A stretch of DNA of 64,000 nt from an uncultured Bacteroides sp. (GTDB lineage Bacteria > Bacteroidota > Bacteroidia > Bacteroidales > Bacteroidaceae). Of the stretch, positions 55,323 through 64,000 are shown piece by piece. The notes beneath the pieces were generated by a model. The model did not search any database and was not told the origin of the DNA. It saw nothing but the letters and a program-made list of their open reading frames with translations. Position 1 is the stretch's first letter, and each line of letters starts with the position of its first letter. The position numbers and the translations under genes were made by a program. The stretch is from contig CAUEFX010000009.1 of assembly GCA_958477465.1 (NCBI GenBank), forward strand, positions 1 to 64,000. The letters run 5' to 3'.

Positions 55323-56111
55323 TTATTGAGGAACTTCAATCTTCACAATATCCGAGTAATTATACATTTGGAAGGTATCATCCACACGGACACCCATACG
55401 GACAAAGAAAGTGTAACCCGGCTTAGCCCATACAGCAAACTTATAGGTATCCTTACTATGAGTCAGTCCGTCACTGCCTTCCACACCATCAGAAATGTTA
55501 CTCCACGCCTTACGCACGTTGATCACCGTTTTCTTCACCTTGTTCACTTCCAAATTGTAATAAGCATCCAAACGATTGACATTACCACAGAACTGAATAG
55601 TACTGATAAAACAACGCACATCCATTATTTGCGGCATCACATCGCCACGTTCAATATTATAGCTTGGAATGGACGGAGCGGCCAATCTTCCCTCTACGCG
55701 AAGAGTATCCCCATCCAATATGGCAGAAAAGTCCGTAATCTTCAAATAAGGCGTAACCTCAAAGTTACGTGTCACCTTGCCTCCTACAGGAACATTACGA
55801 AGTGTATCTACCGGCCACCAAGGCCCTTCCGCAGCTACATCATACGTACCGGCAAATAATCTAATATTGCTATACGTACCATCCTGCTTCACCGGAATAT
55901 CCTGTGGAGAGGGATTGAGACTGTAGCTCTTCTCCCAAATACGCACACGGGCTTCTGCCTGATCAGCAAGAATGTTCTGTCCTGTAGTAACATCAATAAT
56001 GTTACCCATCAAACATTCTGACGGAGCATCGAAATTATCCACTTCCATGCAAGAGGCAACTCCCAAAGCCAATGTACCGCCTAACAACAAATTATATAAA
56101 AAAGTCTTCAT
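55323..56111 (-). CDS. DUF3823 surface glycan-binding lipoprotein
   Basis: A lipoprotein of 262 residues from the ATG at 56111. Two upstream in-frame ATGs (56117 and 56138) are possible, but 56111 gives a clean signal peptide with the lipid-accepting Cys in Val-Ala-Ser-Cys. The N-terminal half is a carboxypeptidase-regulatory-like beta-domain. The rest fits DUF3823, found in SusE-position proteins that bind glycans at the cell surface. It directly follows the SusD gene and was most likely made together with it. Confidence 0.82.
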   Translation of the reverse strand: MKTFLYNLLLGGTLALGVASCMEVDNFDAPSECLMGNIIDVTTGQNILADQAEARVRIWEKSYSLNPSPQDIPVKQDGTYSNIRLFAGTYDVAAEGPWWPVDTLRNVPVGGKVTRNFEVTPYLKITDFSAILDGDTLRVEGRLAAPSIPSYNIERGDVMPQIMDVRCFISTIQFCGNVNRLDAYYNLEVNKVKKTVINVRKAWSNISDGVEGSDGLTHSKDTYKFAVWAKPGYTFFVRMGVRVDDTFQMYNYSDIVKIEVPQ

Positions 56112-56137
56112 ATTCATCACATTTATTAGATTTATCA

Positions 56138-58135
56138 TTAATAGCCGTCGTTACGTATCAACAGATCATTCTTGCCTATTTCGCCACCCGGAATCTGTTC
56201 ATAATACCATCTCTTGTAAAAATTCTGCTTACGGTTCTCTACCGGTTCTTCATTCAAGAAAATCCATTTATCCTCATCCACCACGTAGTAAGCAGAAAGT
56301 GTATGTACCTTCACACCATCCTGGAACATGACATCGGCTACACGCCAACGGCGTAAGTCAAACAGACGATGGTTCTCGTAACAAAGCTCACGAGCCCGCT
56401 CATCACGGATAAACTGGAGATTCTCATCAATAGGGAAACCATATACATCCGTACCCAGATCGGCAGGACTACTTGCCATCGTATAAGGACGGGCGCCTGC
56501 ACGGTCACGTAGTTCGTTCACAATAGCAATAGCTTCCTGCTTCAGCGCTTCATCACCAAGTTCCAAGCCCAATTCATACGCGGCTTCCGCCCAGTTGCAA
56601 AGCACCTCACCGTAACGGAAAATCTTCCACGGCTGCTTGCATGAGAAGAATACGCGAGTAGTATTGATGCCTTGATAATCGACATACTTACGGATAAAAG
56701 TTCCCATATAGCCACGGCCCTCGTCACCACCACTCACCGTCATGCCATGCGCACCGGAAATCTTAACCATCTTGCCATTAACTTCCTGTGATTCGCCACG
56801 CTTAGAAGCAGCATCGGTACGAATACGAATACCTGCATTATACTCATTGTCCGTACCATTTTCAGCACTGGTTACCATCGAAGCTGTCAGCCCGGCAAAC
56901 GTCTTGTAGACACCTGCCTGAATATCAATCATCGTGCCCGAATTCGGGTCCTTCATACCGGAGAAGAAAAACGTAGCCTGACAGCGTGCTTCCATTTCGC
57001 CATTATTCCAGAAATCGGTGATATCATTAAAACGAATCGGTTGGTCATTCTCATCAATTGTTGCCGGTATCTGATACATAGAAATCATCTCCCATGTAGG
57101 CTGCAAAGCACAACCCAAGTCAGCGGACAGTCCATCGCCTAACGGTAATACCGCAGTATCCCACATGTGGAACAAACTGGTTCCGGCAGGAAGTTCAGAG
57201 TTAGAGCCATATTCCTTTACAAAGATATCTTCGTCTTCTCTATTAATCTTTCCGAATACATCAAGAAAGTTCTGTACCTTATCAGCCCCCGTATGCAACT
57301 TAAAACCTGCTTCTTTCAAAAACTTGCAAGCGTCATAAGATGCCTGGAAGAATTCGGTAGCTTTATCGGCAGACATCCCCATCAATCCGGCTTGTACTGC
57401 CGGACCGGTGGTACTGATGTACCCGCCATACTTGGCAATGGTACCTGCATAAAGCATAGCACGTGACATCAGAGCAGCTGCTCCATAACGGTTCATACGC
57501 TCCACCTTACTTCTATCTGAAGCACCATTCTTCATAGCAAAATCCAAGTCTTCCTGAATGAACTTCCAGCAATCGTACTCCGTATCACGCGGCTGTTTCA
57601 ACTCATCGATAGATGCCAAAGGATCAAGTACGGTACGTACGATGGGAACACCGCCGTAACGCTTCACCATACCGAAATAATAGAAAGCACGCAAAGCACG
57701 GGCTTCCGCCAAATGTTCGTTCAGTTCAGTACTGCCCTCCTCATAATATTGCGGTAATTTCTCAATCAATGTATTAATATCGCGAATGCGGTCATAGGGC
57801 CAATATCCCCAACCATCACCATACTCAGAACAGCGTCCGGTAGCCTCCAAACAGGCAGAAGCAGGACTACTTTTCTGTGCTTGCCATTGGTTGCCTGCGT
57901 GCCAACCATTACTGTTCACCGTAGCATACCCTTTTTGATCACCATTCTGACCATAGTTAAAGTCTTCAACCGGCAGATCCTGATAAACCAATGCCAAATA
58001 TTTTTGGATACCATTATCCGAACTCATCAACACATTATCATAGAGCAATCCTTTGGGTTCCAAGTCCATATCGGCACACGAAACGACTGTCAAGCCCAAT
58101 GCGGCTGTTACAAATACATATTTAAACATCTTCAT
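56138..58135 (-). CDS. SusD-like glycan-binding lipoprotein
   Basis: A 665-residue RagB/SusD lipoprotein from the ATG at 58135. This start gives lipid-accepting Cys20 (Val-Val-Ser-Cys) and has a strong ggaaaggag ribosome site just ahead. A longer frame reaching 58180 would overlap the SusC gene and lacks such a site. The family segments Arg-Asp-Glu-Arg-Ala-Arg-Glu-Leu and His-Arg-Leu-Phe-Asp-Leu-Arg-Arg-Trp are near the C-terminus. It pairs with the SusC encoded 19 bases upstream for capture of the glycan at the cell surface. Confidence 0.94.
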   Translation of the reverse strand: MKMFKYVFVTAALGLTVVSCADMDLEPKGLLYDNVLMSSDNGIQKYLALVYQDLPVEDFNYGQNGDQKGYATVNSNGWHAGNQWQAQKSSPASACLEATGRCSEYGDGWGYWPYDRIRDINTLIEKLPQYYEEGSTELNEHLAEARALRAFYYFGMVKRYGGVPIVRTVLDPLASIDELKQPRDTEYDCWKFIQEDLDFAMKNGASDRSKVERMNRYGAAALMSRAMLYAGTIAKYGGYISTTGPAVQAGLMGMSADKATEFFQASYDACKFLKEAGFKLHTGADKVQNFLDVFGKINREDEDIFVKEYGSNSELPAGTSLFHMWDTAVLPLGDGLSADLGCALQPTWEMISMYQIPATIDENDQPIRFNDITDFWNNGEMEARCQATFFFSGMKDPNSGTMIDIQAGVYKTFAGLTASMVTSAENGTDNEYNAGIRIRTDAASKRGESQEVNGKMVKISGAHGMTVSGGDEGRGYMGTFIRKYVDYQGINTTRVFFSCKQPWKIFRYGEVLCNWAEAAYELGLELGDEALKQEAIAIVNELRDRAGARPYTMASSPADLGTDVYGFPIDENLQFIRDERARELCYENHRLFDLRRWRVADVMFQDGVKVHTLSAYYVVDEDKWIFLNEEPVENRKQNFYKRWYYEQIPGGEIGKNDLLIRNDGY

Positions 58136-58154
58136 TTTCAATTCTCCTTTCCTA

Positions 58155-61100
58155 TTAGAATTTAAGCGTTGCGCCAACATTAAATGTGCGGTTCACCGGA
58201 TAGTTATAGAACAAAATACCCGCATCACGATTATTATTAGCTCCACCCTGACGGCCCGGACGTTCAGGATCGATATTATCCAGACCCGTAAAAGTCAACA
58301 GGTTGTAAGCATTAACATATATGCGCAGGTTTCTGATACCCGCTTTGGCAAGCCAGGTCTTGGGTAATGTATAACCCAACTCCAGTGTCTTCAGACGGAT
58401 ATACGATGTATTCTTGATACCGGTAGAACCTGTACTGAAACTGTGGCCGGTAGCCGGATAGAGTCCGGATACCCACTGCGTGTTGGGATTCCAAGGATCA
58501 TCCGTAGCATTCACTGTATGCCAACGGTCAGTATAGATATCCAATACAGCACCACCATTGAAAGGACCTACCTCTGTGAATACTTCGTCATACGAATTAT
58601 ACACACCTGCTGCACCTTGCCAGTTCATGGAAAGATCAATCCCCTTCCATTCGGCTCCCATCGTTATACCATAGTTGAAAACAGGCAGATTATAGGTAGC
58701 CATCGGATGCCTGTCATTGTCATTTATAACACCGTCACCGTTCCAGTCTTCGTACCAATAATCCCCTGGCAGGGTTGACTGACCGAAGTTGGCACCCGTA
58801 GTATTGTGGTAGCGGATCTGCTCATAGCTGGTAAAACGACCGCCTTCTTTATATGTAAACCAGATGTCCTTGTTACGCCCTGAGACATCATTACGATACC
58901 AGTTCTCCATAGAGTTACCGGCCCGACCGTCCAAGTGATAGTCCCAACGGTTCTTGGTAGCAGAGATCTGCCCATTCACCCAATAGGACACACCTGCCAC
59001 GCTATTACGGTGTCCTAAGCTGATTTCCCAACCGTAAGTCTGGTCACTTTCAAGATTCTCCTGAGGTAATGAAGCACCTACCGTACCGGGAATAACGGCA
59101 GAAGAAGTTGCCAGCAAACCTTTACGTTTACGTTGGTATATTTCCAATGTACCGCTCAATTTCCCGTTCCACAAGTCAAAGTCAATACCGGCATTGTATG
59201 TGTCAGAGGTGTACCACGTCAATTTTGGATTAGGAATTGCAGTAGCCGATACACCGGTAATAAATGTACCGTTATAGATGTAACCGATCTTACCGTTCGT
59301 ATCCAACTGATAGGCAATAGCTGTTTGCGGATAAGTACTGGCACCGCCATCATCTCCCATGCGGCCATAAGAAGCACGGATTTTCAAATTGCTCATAAAA
59401 GGTATCAGTTCCTTTATGAATGTCTCTTCGCTGGCACGCCAGCCTACAGATACAGCCGGGAAAAGTCCCCAACGAGAATCTGTAGGGAAACTCGAAGATC
59501 CGTCATAGCGCAAAGAAAAGTCTACCATATATCGTCCCTTATAATCGTAATTCATACGACCTACGAAAGCACGACGTGTCTTGTCTCCTGCACCGTCCAT
59601 CTTACCGATCTGGCCTTCGTTTTCGCCATAGAGCAGGTACTCGCCATCCAGCAGCATAGAGCGCTGGGCATAAAAATTCTCCCACTGATTATACTGTTCT
59701 TCAAACAAAGCGAGAACATTGATATTATGAGCGCCAAACTTTCGGTCATAGTTCAAAGAAAGTTGCATCACAGTACCATAAGAGGGATCCGTTTGACGCT
59801 TCAAGTAGGCATCGGCATGACGATCATAAGTAGTCATTGTACCATCGGCATTCTTGCTATACAACTTGTATGCACGATTGTAATATGTATTGTTTGTGGT
59901 ATAGTAATCGTAACTATAAAAAGCCTTTGCCTGTAAGCCCTTCACTCCGGGGATATCGTAAGTCAGTGCTAACGAACCGTTGAAGTTATGGCGTTTCTCA
60001 CGGCGGTAACCGCTAAGATCGCTATTGATAGCAGCTACCGGATTTTCCGGCTCCAACATCTCAGAGTCATAAGCGGGAAGACTGTGATCACCGTCGATAT
60101 AAGCATCGGAGGTAGGACGGTAAGTCCACGCTTTCTTATATACCGACCATATATCGGTAAACGGTTGATTCTTCTCATCCATGTAACCGCTTAATTGTAC
60201 AGATGCCTTCAGGCGGTTGGTGATTTTCGCATCTACATTGCTACGGAAGTTCCAGCGGTCATAATTCAGTGAATTGAATTTATAAGCACCTTCCTGTTTC
60301 AAATAACCAAGATTAAAGAAATACTTCACCTTCTCCGAACCACCGTTCACACTGACATTGTACTGCTGCTGCGGCACATTGTCATTGAAGAGTTCCTTTG
60401 TCCAGTTAGTGCCCTTACGTCCGTTGCGGCTATACTCAAAGATACGGTCGTAACTGTACGTGGGAGCCTGACGGAGGAAGAAGTTTTGCGTCTGCGTAGT
60501 ATTGTATGTTTTCTCGTTGATTAGCAACATGTGCGTCACTGCATCTGCCGTCTCAGGTACATAAAGGAATTGCTGCCAGCCATAGTTGGCAGAAAAGGTA
60601 ATGTCAAACTTACCATCAGCAGTTTCACCGCGCTTGGTTGTAACCAATATGACCCCATTGGCTGCACGTACACCGTAAATGGCGGCAGAGGCATCCTTCA
60701 AGACTGATACAGATTCGATTTCGTTGGCATCCATACGCGAAAAATAGGCCTTATCCCGAGGAATACCATCCACAACAATTAATGGTTCACCCATACCGCG
60801 AATATCAATGGCATTATCAAACTCACCAGGTTGCGAACTACGCTGAGAGATACGCACACCCGGAATTTTACCGGAAAGCATGTTTACCACGTTTTCATTC
60901 TTGGTTACGGAGATTTCCTTGCTATTAACAGCAGAGACAGCACCGGTCAGCGTAGCCTTCTTCTGCGTACCATAACCTACCACCACCACTTCTTCGAGCA
61001 TTTCGTTGTTATCTTTCAACGTAATGTTCAGTTTATTGGTAGAAGCTACAATCACAGCATCTTTATAACCAATAAAAGAAATGATCAATTTTTCCTTGGG

Positions 61101-61346
61101 GGCAGCTTCTATTTTGAAATTACCGTCAATATCGGTGATAGTACCTCGTGTGTGATCTCCCTCCACCCGGACATTGGCTCCGATAACCGCCTCACCCGTA
61201 CCATCGACTACCGTACCGGTAACAGTACGGAGCTGTGCCGAAACAGGTAATGCTATCAGAAGGCACAGAAATACAAACATCATCTTCTTTAATGATGATG
61301 TGGAGTCATTTCTCCTCCTTTTATTATTTTGAATGTACTGTTTCAT
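58155..61346 (-). CDS. SusC-like TonB-dependent transporter
   Basis: A 1063-residue outer-membrane transporter with a signal peptide (ending near residue 38, Pro-Val-Ser-Ala-Gln), a carboxypeptidase-regulatory-like domain (about 41-115), the SusC motif Val-Val-Val-Val-Gly-Tyr-Gly-Thr-Gln, a plug and a barrel ending in Thr-Leu-Lys-Phe. There is no STN domain, so it should not signal to a FecR protein. The regulator of this locus (hybrid two-component or SusR-like) is not in the window. It imports oligosaccharides made by the enzymes encoded downstream. Confidence 0.95.
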   Translation of the reverse strand: MKQYIQNNKRRRNDSTSSLKKMMFVFLCLLIALPVSAQLRTVTGTVVDGTGEAVIGANVRVEGDHTRGTITDIDGNFKIEAAPKEKLIISFIGYKDAVIVASTNKLNITLKDNNEMLEEVVVVGYGTQKKATLTGAVSAVNSKEISVTKNENVVNMLSGKIPGVRISQRSSQPGEFDNAIDIRGMGEPLIVVDGIPRDKAYFSRMDANEIESVSVLKDASAAIYGVRAANGVILVTTKRGETADGKFDITFSANYGWQQFLYVPETADAVTHMLLINEKTYNTTQTQNFFLRQAPTYSYDRIFEYSRNGRKGTNWTKELFNDNVPQQQYNVSVNGGSEKVKYFFNLGYLKQEGAYKFNSLNYDRWNFRSNVDAKITNRLKASVQLSGYMDEKNQPFTDIWSVYKKAWTYRPTSDAYIDGDHSLPAYDSEMLEPENPVAAINSDLSGYRREKRHNFNGSLALTYDIPGVKGLQAKAFYSYDYYTTNNTYYNRAYKLYSKNADGTMTTYDRHADAYLKRQTDPSYGTVMQLSLNYDRKFGAHNINVLALFEEQYNQWENFYAQRSMLLDGEYLLYGENEGQIGKMDGAGDKTRRAFVGRMNYDYKGRYMVDFSLRYDGSSSFPTDSRWGLFPAVSVGWRASEETFIKELIPFMSNLKIRASYGRMGDDGGASTYPQTAIAYQLDTNGKIGYIYNGTFITGVSATAIPNPKLTWYTSDTYNAGIDFDLWNGKLSGTLEIYQRKRKGLLATSSAVIPGTVGASLPQENLESDQTYGWEISLGHRNSVAGVSYWVNGQISATKNRWDYHLDGRAGNSMENWYRNDVSGRNKDIWFTYKEGGRFTSYEQIRYHNTTGANFGQSTLPGDYWYEDWNGDGVINDNDRHPMATYNLPVFNYGITMGAEWKGIDLSMNWQGAAGVYNSYDEVFTEVGPFNGGAVLDIYTDRWHTVNATDDPWNPNTQWVSGLYPATGHSFSTGSTGIKNTSYIRLKTLELGYTLPKTWLAKAGIRNLRIYVNAYNLLTFTGLDNIDPERPGRQGGANNNRDAGILFYNYPVNRTFNVGATLKF

Positions 61347-61391
61347 AAATTAGATTTTTCTATTCTACGAAAATTTTAATTGGTCTGGAAG

Positions 61392-61429
61392 TTCAGCAAG
61401 AGAAGCATACATAATGCCCTCTTGCTGAA
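61392..61429 (-). promoter_or_regulatory. Stem-loop between the DUF4988 gene and SusC
   Basis: An 11-base perfect stem, ttcagcaagag (61392-61402) with ctcttgctgaa (61419-61429), contains a further gcat/atgc pair. It begins 15 bases after the DUF4988 stop codon. No immediate T-run follows on the minus strand, and no -7 box lies between it and the SusC start, so it looks like an internal processing or stability element. Confidence 0.6.
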
Positions 61430-61443
61430 AAATTCTCCCTTGA

Positions 61444-63225
61444 CTATTTCTTAGAGGGCATTTTAGCGCCTTCAGCAGCCGCACGGCGATTAATAAAAAG
61501 CATACCCAACTGGTCGGCACCTTTACCGCAAAGGCTCTTCACGCCATAAGCATATTCAAAGCCAGCCGCAAAAGCAATACGAACACCCCAACCTTCATAA
61601 TTGGACGGAGTAGTCAGCACACCGGTCTTTTCATTAATCTTCCATCCGAAAGAAGCAACCGTTCTAAATTCATCACCCGGGCGGAAATCATAGAAATTAG
61701 GATTGTTCACGTAATCCACCGGATTACCCGATCCCCATGTATCGTAGCCATAGCCTTCACCACCACTATAGGTACCTGTCTCATCAACGTATTTGCCATC
61801 GGTTGCCAATGTTTCGGGAACAACGAGCATGAAACCGCGATAGTACCAGAATACACCGCGAGCACCGCCCAAATACTTTTTGGCAAAATCACCCAATACC
61901 AGTCGGCCGCTACCATCATTGTAAACCAATGAACCCGTCGCATCAGTAGAAACATTGTAGTTGGCATAAGCTACAAAAAAAGCATCACCGGAATGGCGGA
62001 TAGGAATTTCTTTTTCATAATCAGCAAGTGTGGCCGGAACATCCAATTCATTCACACCTAAAGCAAAGAAGCGACCGTCACGTCCATAAAGTTCAGCCTC
62101 AAAATTACCTTCTACACCACAGAGTTCCTGAAAATCAATATCAGCCAATGGGTCGATGACCTTGATATACACTTTGGCACGCGTCACATCATTCGCATCC
62201 TTGACCAAAATCAAGATACCTTCTTCACCACCCGTTGTGCCCGGGCGTTTCACGCAATTCCATGTACCATCAGCAGAAAGATTAGCAGAAAGATTTTTGT
62301 AATTGTTACGTACAGACTCATTCTGCTGATCAGCCGGAGCCAATGTGTAAGACAAATTGTCAATACCTGGGATGGTAATCATTTCCTGGAACTTGACAGT
62401 ACCCAAGAAAGCTGGGACATCACCTGTACCATCAGGCAAGGTGGCTGTCCAAGAGCCATCTTCATTTTTGGAAACGCCATCAAGCCCTTTCAGTTCTGGA
62501 TCAACAGAAAGATCTTCGGCAATGACCTCTACATCAGCATCCACCGATACATAGAAGTAGTTAGAGCTAATCGTAGCTCCAGGTACCGACAGATGTACGG
62601 CCACAGTATAAATCTTACCCGGAGTGGCATCCCATACCTTCATCGTTACTTGGATAAGATCGCCGTCTGCTTTCAGGTCTTTTAACTTGAAGAAACTGGT
62701 ATTGGCACGCGTCTGTACCTCCCGAGCGTCAGCAATCGTAATTTGTGCCTTACTAAGGGCATCTGCACTGAGGGCAGGTGTTGCAAGGAAGCGTAACGTT
62801 ACACCATTCTGGTTGGTAGCCTGATCAATGTAAACAATGGGGTCAGTTGATTCCGGACAGAAAACCAATGAATTGATAGCAGTAGCCAGTGGCAAAGCGT
62901 AATCGACACCATCAATAGAAATAATAATCACTCCATCTCCCAAAGTAATATTAGAAGCCTCACCACCACCGCTACTAAGTGAACCAAGATCAATCTGCGT
63001 TCCATCATTCAACGTGATAATACGTTTTTCAGCATCCCAGTTGGTAACCGTGGACCCTATTGTAATTGCCTTACTTAGCTGAGACTTAATGTCGTCAATC
63101 AAACCTTCGAGGACCGATACACGATTTTCCAAATCAGAATTGTCGTCATCACTACATGAAACAAAGAATGTTCCACTTGAAAAAAACAGCGCACCACACA
63201 AAAGCGCGTTTAAAATTCGTTTCAT
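61444..63225 (-). CDS. DUF4988-type surface lipoprotein
   Basis: A 593-residue lipoprotein (Phe-Val-Ser-Cys, Cys24). A short coiled coil (about 30-56, Leu-Glu-Asn-Arg-Val-Ser-Val-Leu) is followed by the beta-domain typical of DUF4988/PL29-N-terminal-type proteins (Trp-Asp-Ala-Glu-Lys-Arg-Ile-Ile-Thr-Leu-Asn-Asp-Gly). The rest is beta-rich and Trp/Tyr-rich toward the C-terminus. No lyase residues can be assigned. The position just before SusC suggests a surface glycan-binding protein. It is the first gene of the minus-strand locus, with a -7 box at 63396-63403. Confidence 0.8.
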   Translation of the reverse strand: MKRILNALLCGALFFSSGTFFVSCSDDDNSDLENRVSVLEGLIDDIKSQLSKAITIGSTVTNWDAEKRIITLNDGTQIDLGSLSSGGGEASNITLGDGVIIISIDGVDYALPLATAINSLVFCPESTDPIVYIDQATNQNGVTLRFLATPALSADALSKAQITIADAREVQTRANTSFFKLKDLKADGDLIQVTMKVWDATPGKIYTVAVHLSVPGATISSNYFYVSVDADVEVIAEDLSVDPELKGLDGVSKNEDGSWTATLPDGTGDVPAFLGTVKFQEMITIPGIDNLSYTLAPADQQNESVRNNYKNLSANLSADGTWNCVKRPGTTGGEEGILILVKDANDVTRAKVYIKVIDPLADIDFQELCGVEGNFEAELYGRDGRFFALGVNELDVPATLADYEKEIPIRHSGDAFFVAYANYNVSTDATGSLVYNDGSGRLVLGDFAKKYLGGARGVFWYYRGFMLVVPETLATDGKYVDETGTYSGGEGYGYDTWGSGNPVDYVNNPNFYDFRPGDEFRTVASFGWKINEKTGVLTTPSNYEGWGVRIAFAAGFEYAYGVKSLCGKGADQLGMLFINRRAAAEGAKMPSKK

Positions 63226-63395
63226 AATAATTAAATTAAAAGTTGATAAATATTAGATTAAGTTATATCACAATTTCACCTTTATAATTCCAGGAACTCC
63301 TATTCCGGAGGAGAAGGGCATTCTACGTATATTTGTGCATTTTTCATATTACATCTATTAGCTGATGATTGATGATTAAGGTTCTAAAACAAGTG

Positions 63396-63403
63396 CAAAT
63401 TTA
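63396..63403 (-). promoter_or_regulatory. -7 box for the DUF4988-SusC-SusD operon
   Basis: The minus strand reads TAAATTTG, an exact TAnnTTTG match, about 170 bases before the DUF4988 ATG. No convincing -33 element is visible, in keeping with an activator-dependent promoter. Confidence 0.5.
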
Positions 63404-63635
63404 TAAGGAGAATATTAACATTGTCCTTAAAAAGAGATTAACCAAAGCACTTTTTTACTATGTAAATAGGATTTTAAGCGCATTTTAATAGCTACCCCTT
63501 AAAAAAGAATATATAAATAGATTAACCCGAAAGAGACAGAAAGTATCAAGTGAAATTTAAACGATATTCAAGTAATATTTAAACTACCGATACGTGACTA
63601 TTCAATCATTGCGTGGCAGCAATTGAAGATAGTAT

Positions 63636-63688
63636 AAAAAAAAAGACTTGCCGTTTCATAACCCCAATAGATTACAAAACGGCAAGTC
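63636..63688 (-). terminator. Strong terminator after the GH31-type gene and micro-ORF
   Basis: Read on the minus strand, a 12-base stem (63688-63677 with 63656-63645) is followed by nine T residues (63644-63636). This is a classical intrinsic terminator for transcription arriving from the right edge. Confidence 0.88.
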
Positions 63689-63709
63689 CAGTTAATAAAT
63701 CTCATTCGA

Positions 63710-63787
63710 CTAACTATTCTCCAACACCATTTTCATTAAAAGCAGTGACATCAAGGCTACACGAACTAATTTTGCAATACTTTTCAT
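63710..63787 (-). CDS. 25-residue hydrophobic micro-ORF overlapping the GH31-type stop codon
   Basis: The ATG at 63787 shares the four bases ATGA with the stop codon of the preceding gene, the arrangement of coupled translation. The frame encodes 25 residues (Met-Lys-Ser-Ile-Ala-Lys-Leu-Val-Arg start, then a Leu/Met-rich stretch, ending Glu-Asn-Ser) and stops 22 bases before a strong terminator. The basic N-terminus and hydrophobic middle would suit a small membrane or signal-like peptide. I recognise no family. A chance frame of this length is quite possible. Confidence 0.4.
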   Translation of the reverse strand: MKSIAKLVRVALMSLLLMKMVLENS

Positions 63788-64000
63788 GGTAGTTTTATAT
63801 TAAGTTTCTTTCCTTTATATTCTACATTCACGGTATACGACTCATTATCCAATCCCAATCCTTTTAGGTGATCTACAACAACGATACGGAAGTTACGATT
63901 TCGCAACATACCGTCATAACTACCCTTACGAGGATGGATAGTTAACTTCCTATCCTTGTCACTCCACGTCATACGGACAGTGGTATATTTGCCTTTTTCG
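63784..64000 (-). CDS. C-terminus of a GH31-type glycosidase (DUF5110 domain), cut by the window edge
   Basis: The frame is open to the right edge and ends at 63784, so only the last 71 residues or so are visible. The segment Trp-Ser-Asp-Lys-Asp-Arg-Lys-Leu-Thr-Ile, then Gly-Ser-Tyr-Asp-Gly-Met and Arg-Asn-Phe-Arg-Ile-Val, matches the DUF5110 domain that ends many GH31 alpha-glucosidases and alpha-xylosidases. The catalytic part lies outside the window, so the specificity cannot be given. It is a separate transcript ending at the terminator 63636-63688. Confidence 0.75.
   Translation of the reverse strand, partial: EKGKYTTVRMTWSDKDRKLTIHPRKGSYDGMLRNRNFRIVVVDHLKGLGLDNESYTVNVEYKGKKLNIKLP

Larger units (their letters stand above)
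63226..63709. other. Intergenic region with promoter and terminator
   Basis: No larger gene is visible. The stretch holds the presumed promoter of the DUF4988-SusC operon (minus-strand -7 box at 63396-63403, giving a leader of about 165 bases) and the terminator of the GH31/micro-ORF transcript (63636-63688). The rest is AT-rich without clear features. Confidence 0.6.

Noticed and set aside
58136..58180. Extended start of the second SusD into the SusC gene
   Set aside because: The ATG at 58135 has a strong ribosome-binding site and a regular lipoprotein signal, while the longer version overlaps SusC and spoils the signal.
1..64000. CRISPR arrays, tRNA/rRNA genes, insertion sequences and prophage
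   Set aside because: No regularly spaced repeats, no cloverleaf-like or rRNA-like sequence in the short gaps, and no transposase, integrase or phage protein was recognised. A covariance-model search was not possible.

Overview
The window looks like chromosomal DNA from a gut Bacteroides (Bacteroidota). The evidence is two SusC/SusD outer-membrane import systems, an ECF sigma/FecR pair feeding a SusC with an N-terminal signalling domain, many lipoproteins, and promoters of the Bacteroides type (TAnnTTTG at -7) instead of E. coli-like -35/-10 boxes. I saw no rRNA, tRNA, CRISPR array, transposase or phage gene. No species name can be supported from the sequence alone.

Positions 1-21550 are mostly housekeeping. 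They hold an alpha-2-macroglobulin lipoprotein with penicillin-binding protein 1C, a KDG-type sugar kinase, a DUF4251 protein, an AAA-ATPase/PD-(D/E)XK protein followed by a LuxR-type regulator, a tRNA 2-thiouridylase (mnmA), an S41-peptidase-like lipoprotein with a partner lipoprotein, an esterase divergent from a TonB-dependent receptor, a CorC/HlyC-type membrane protein and an NlpE-like lipoprotein. A strong terminator at 21629-21676 closes this part.

Positions 21921-32619 form an ECF-sigma-controlled import locus: sigma factor, FecR anti-sigma factor, SusC with STN domain, SusD, a possible tiny lipoprotein, two secreted endonuclease/exonuclease/phosphatase-fold enzymes and a beta-helix surface protein. 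It encodes no recognisable glycosidase, so its substrate may be a phosphodiester rather than a plain glycan. The last enzyme and the beta-helix protein end in domains that resemble type IX secretion sorting signals.

Positions 32838-40853 hold a five-gene cluster: GH89 alpha-N-acetylglucosaminidase, glycerate 2-kinase, GntP-type permease, a membrane acetyltransferase of the HGSNAT type, and a second GH89. This is the enzyme pair that human lysosomes use on heparan sulfate (HGSNAT then NAGLU), joined here to glycerate uptake and phosphorylation. A terminator-like hairpin lies 23 bases before the first GH89 start codon. A run of three hairpins closes the cluster.

Positions 41012-63225 (minus strand) form a large polysaccharide utilisation locus: DUF4988 lipoprotein, SusC, SusD, DUF3823 lipoprotein, two GH71/99-like proteins, GH43, CBM6-GH43 and a tandem alpha/beta hydrolase. 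A second block has its own good promoter (47996-48026) and contains GH92, a GH3-PA14-SGNH esterase fusion, a third GH43 and a thioredoxin. The enzyme set suggests a branched, esterified glycan containing alpha-mannosyl-type and beta- or furanosyl-linked side chains. Stem-loops on both sides of the SusC-SusD-DUF3823 core may separate its expression from that of the enzymes. At the right edge, the C-terminus of a GH31-type enzyme (DUF5110) is followed, through an ATGA overlap, by a 25-residue micro-ORF and a strong terminator.
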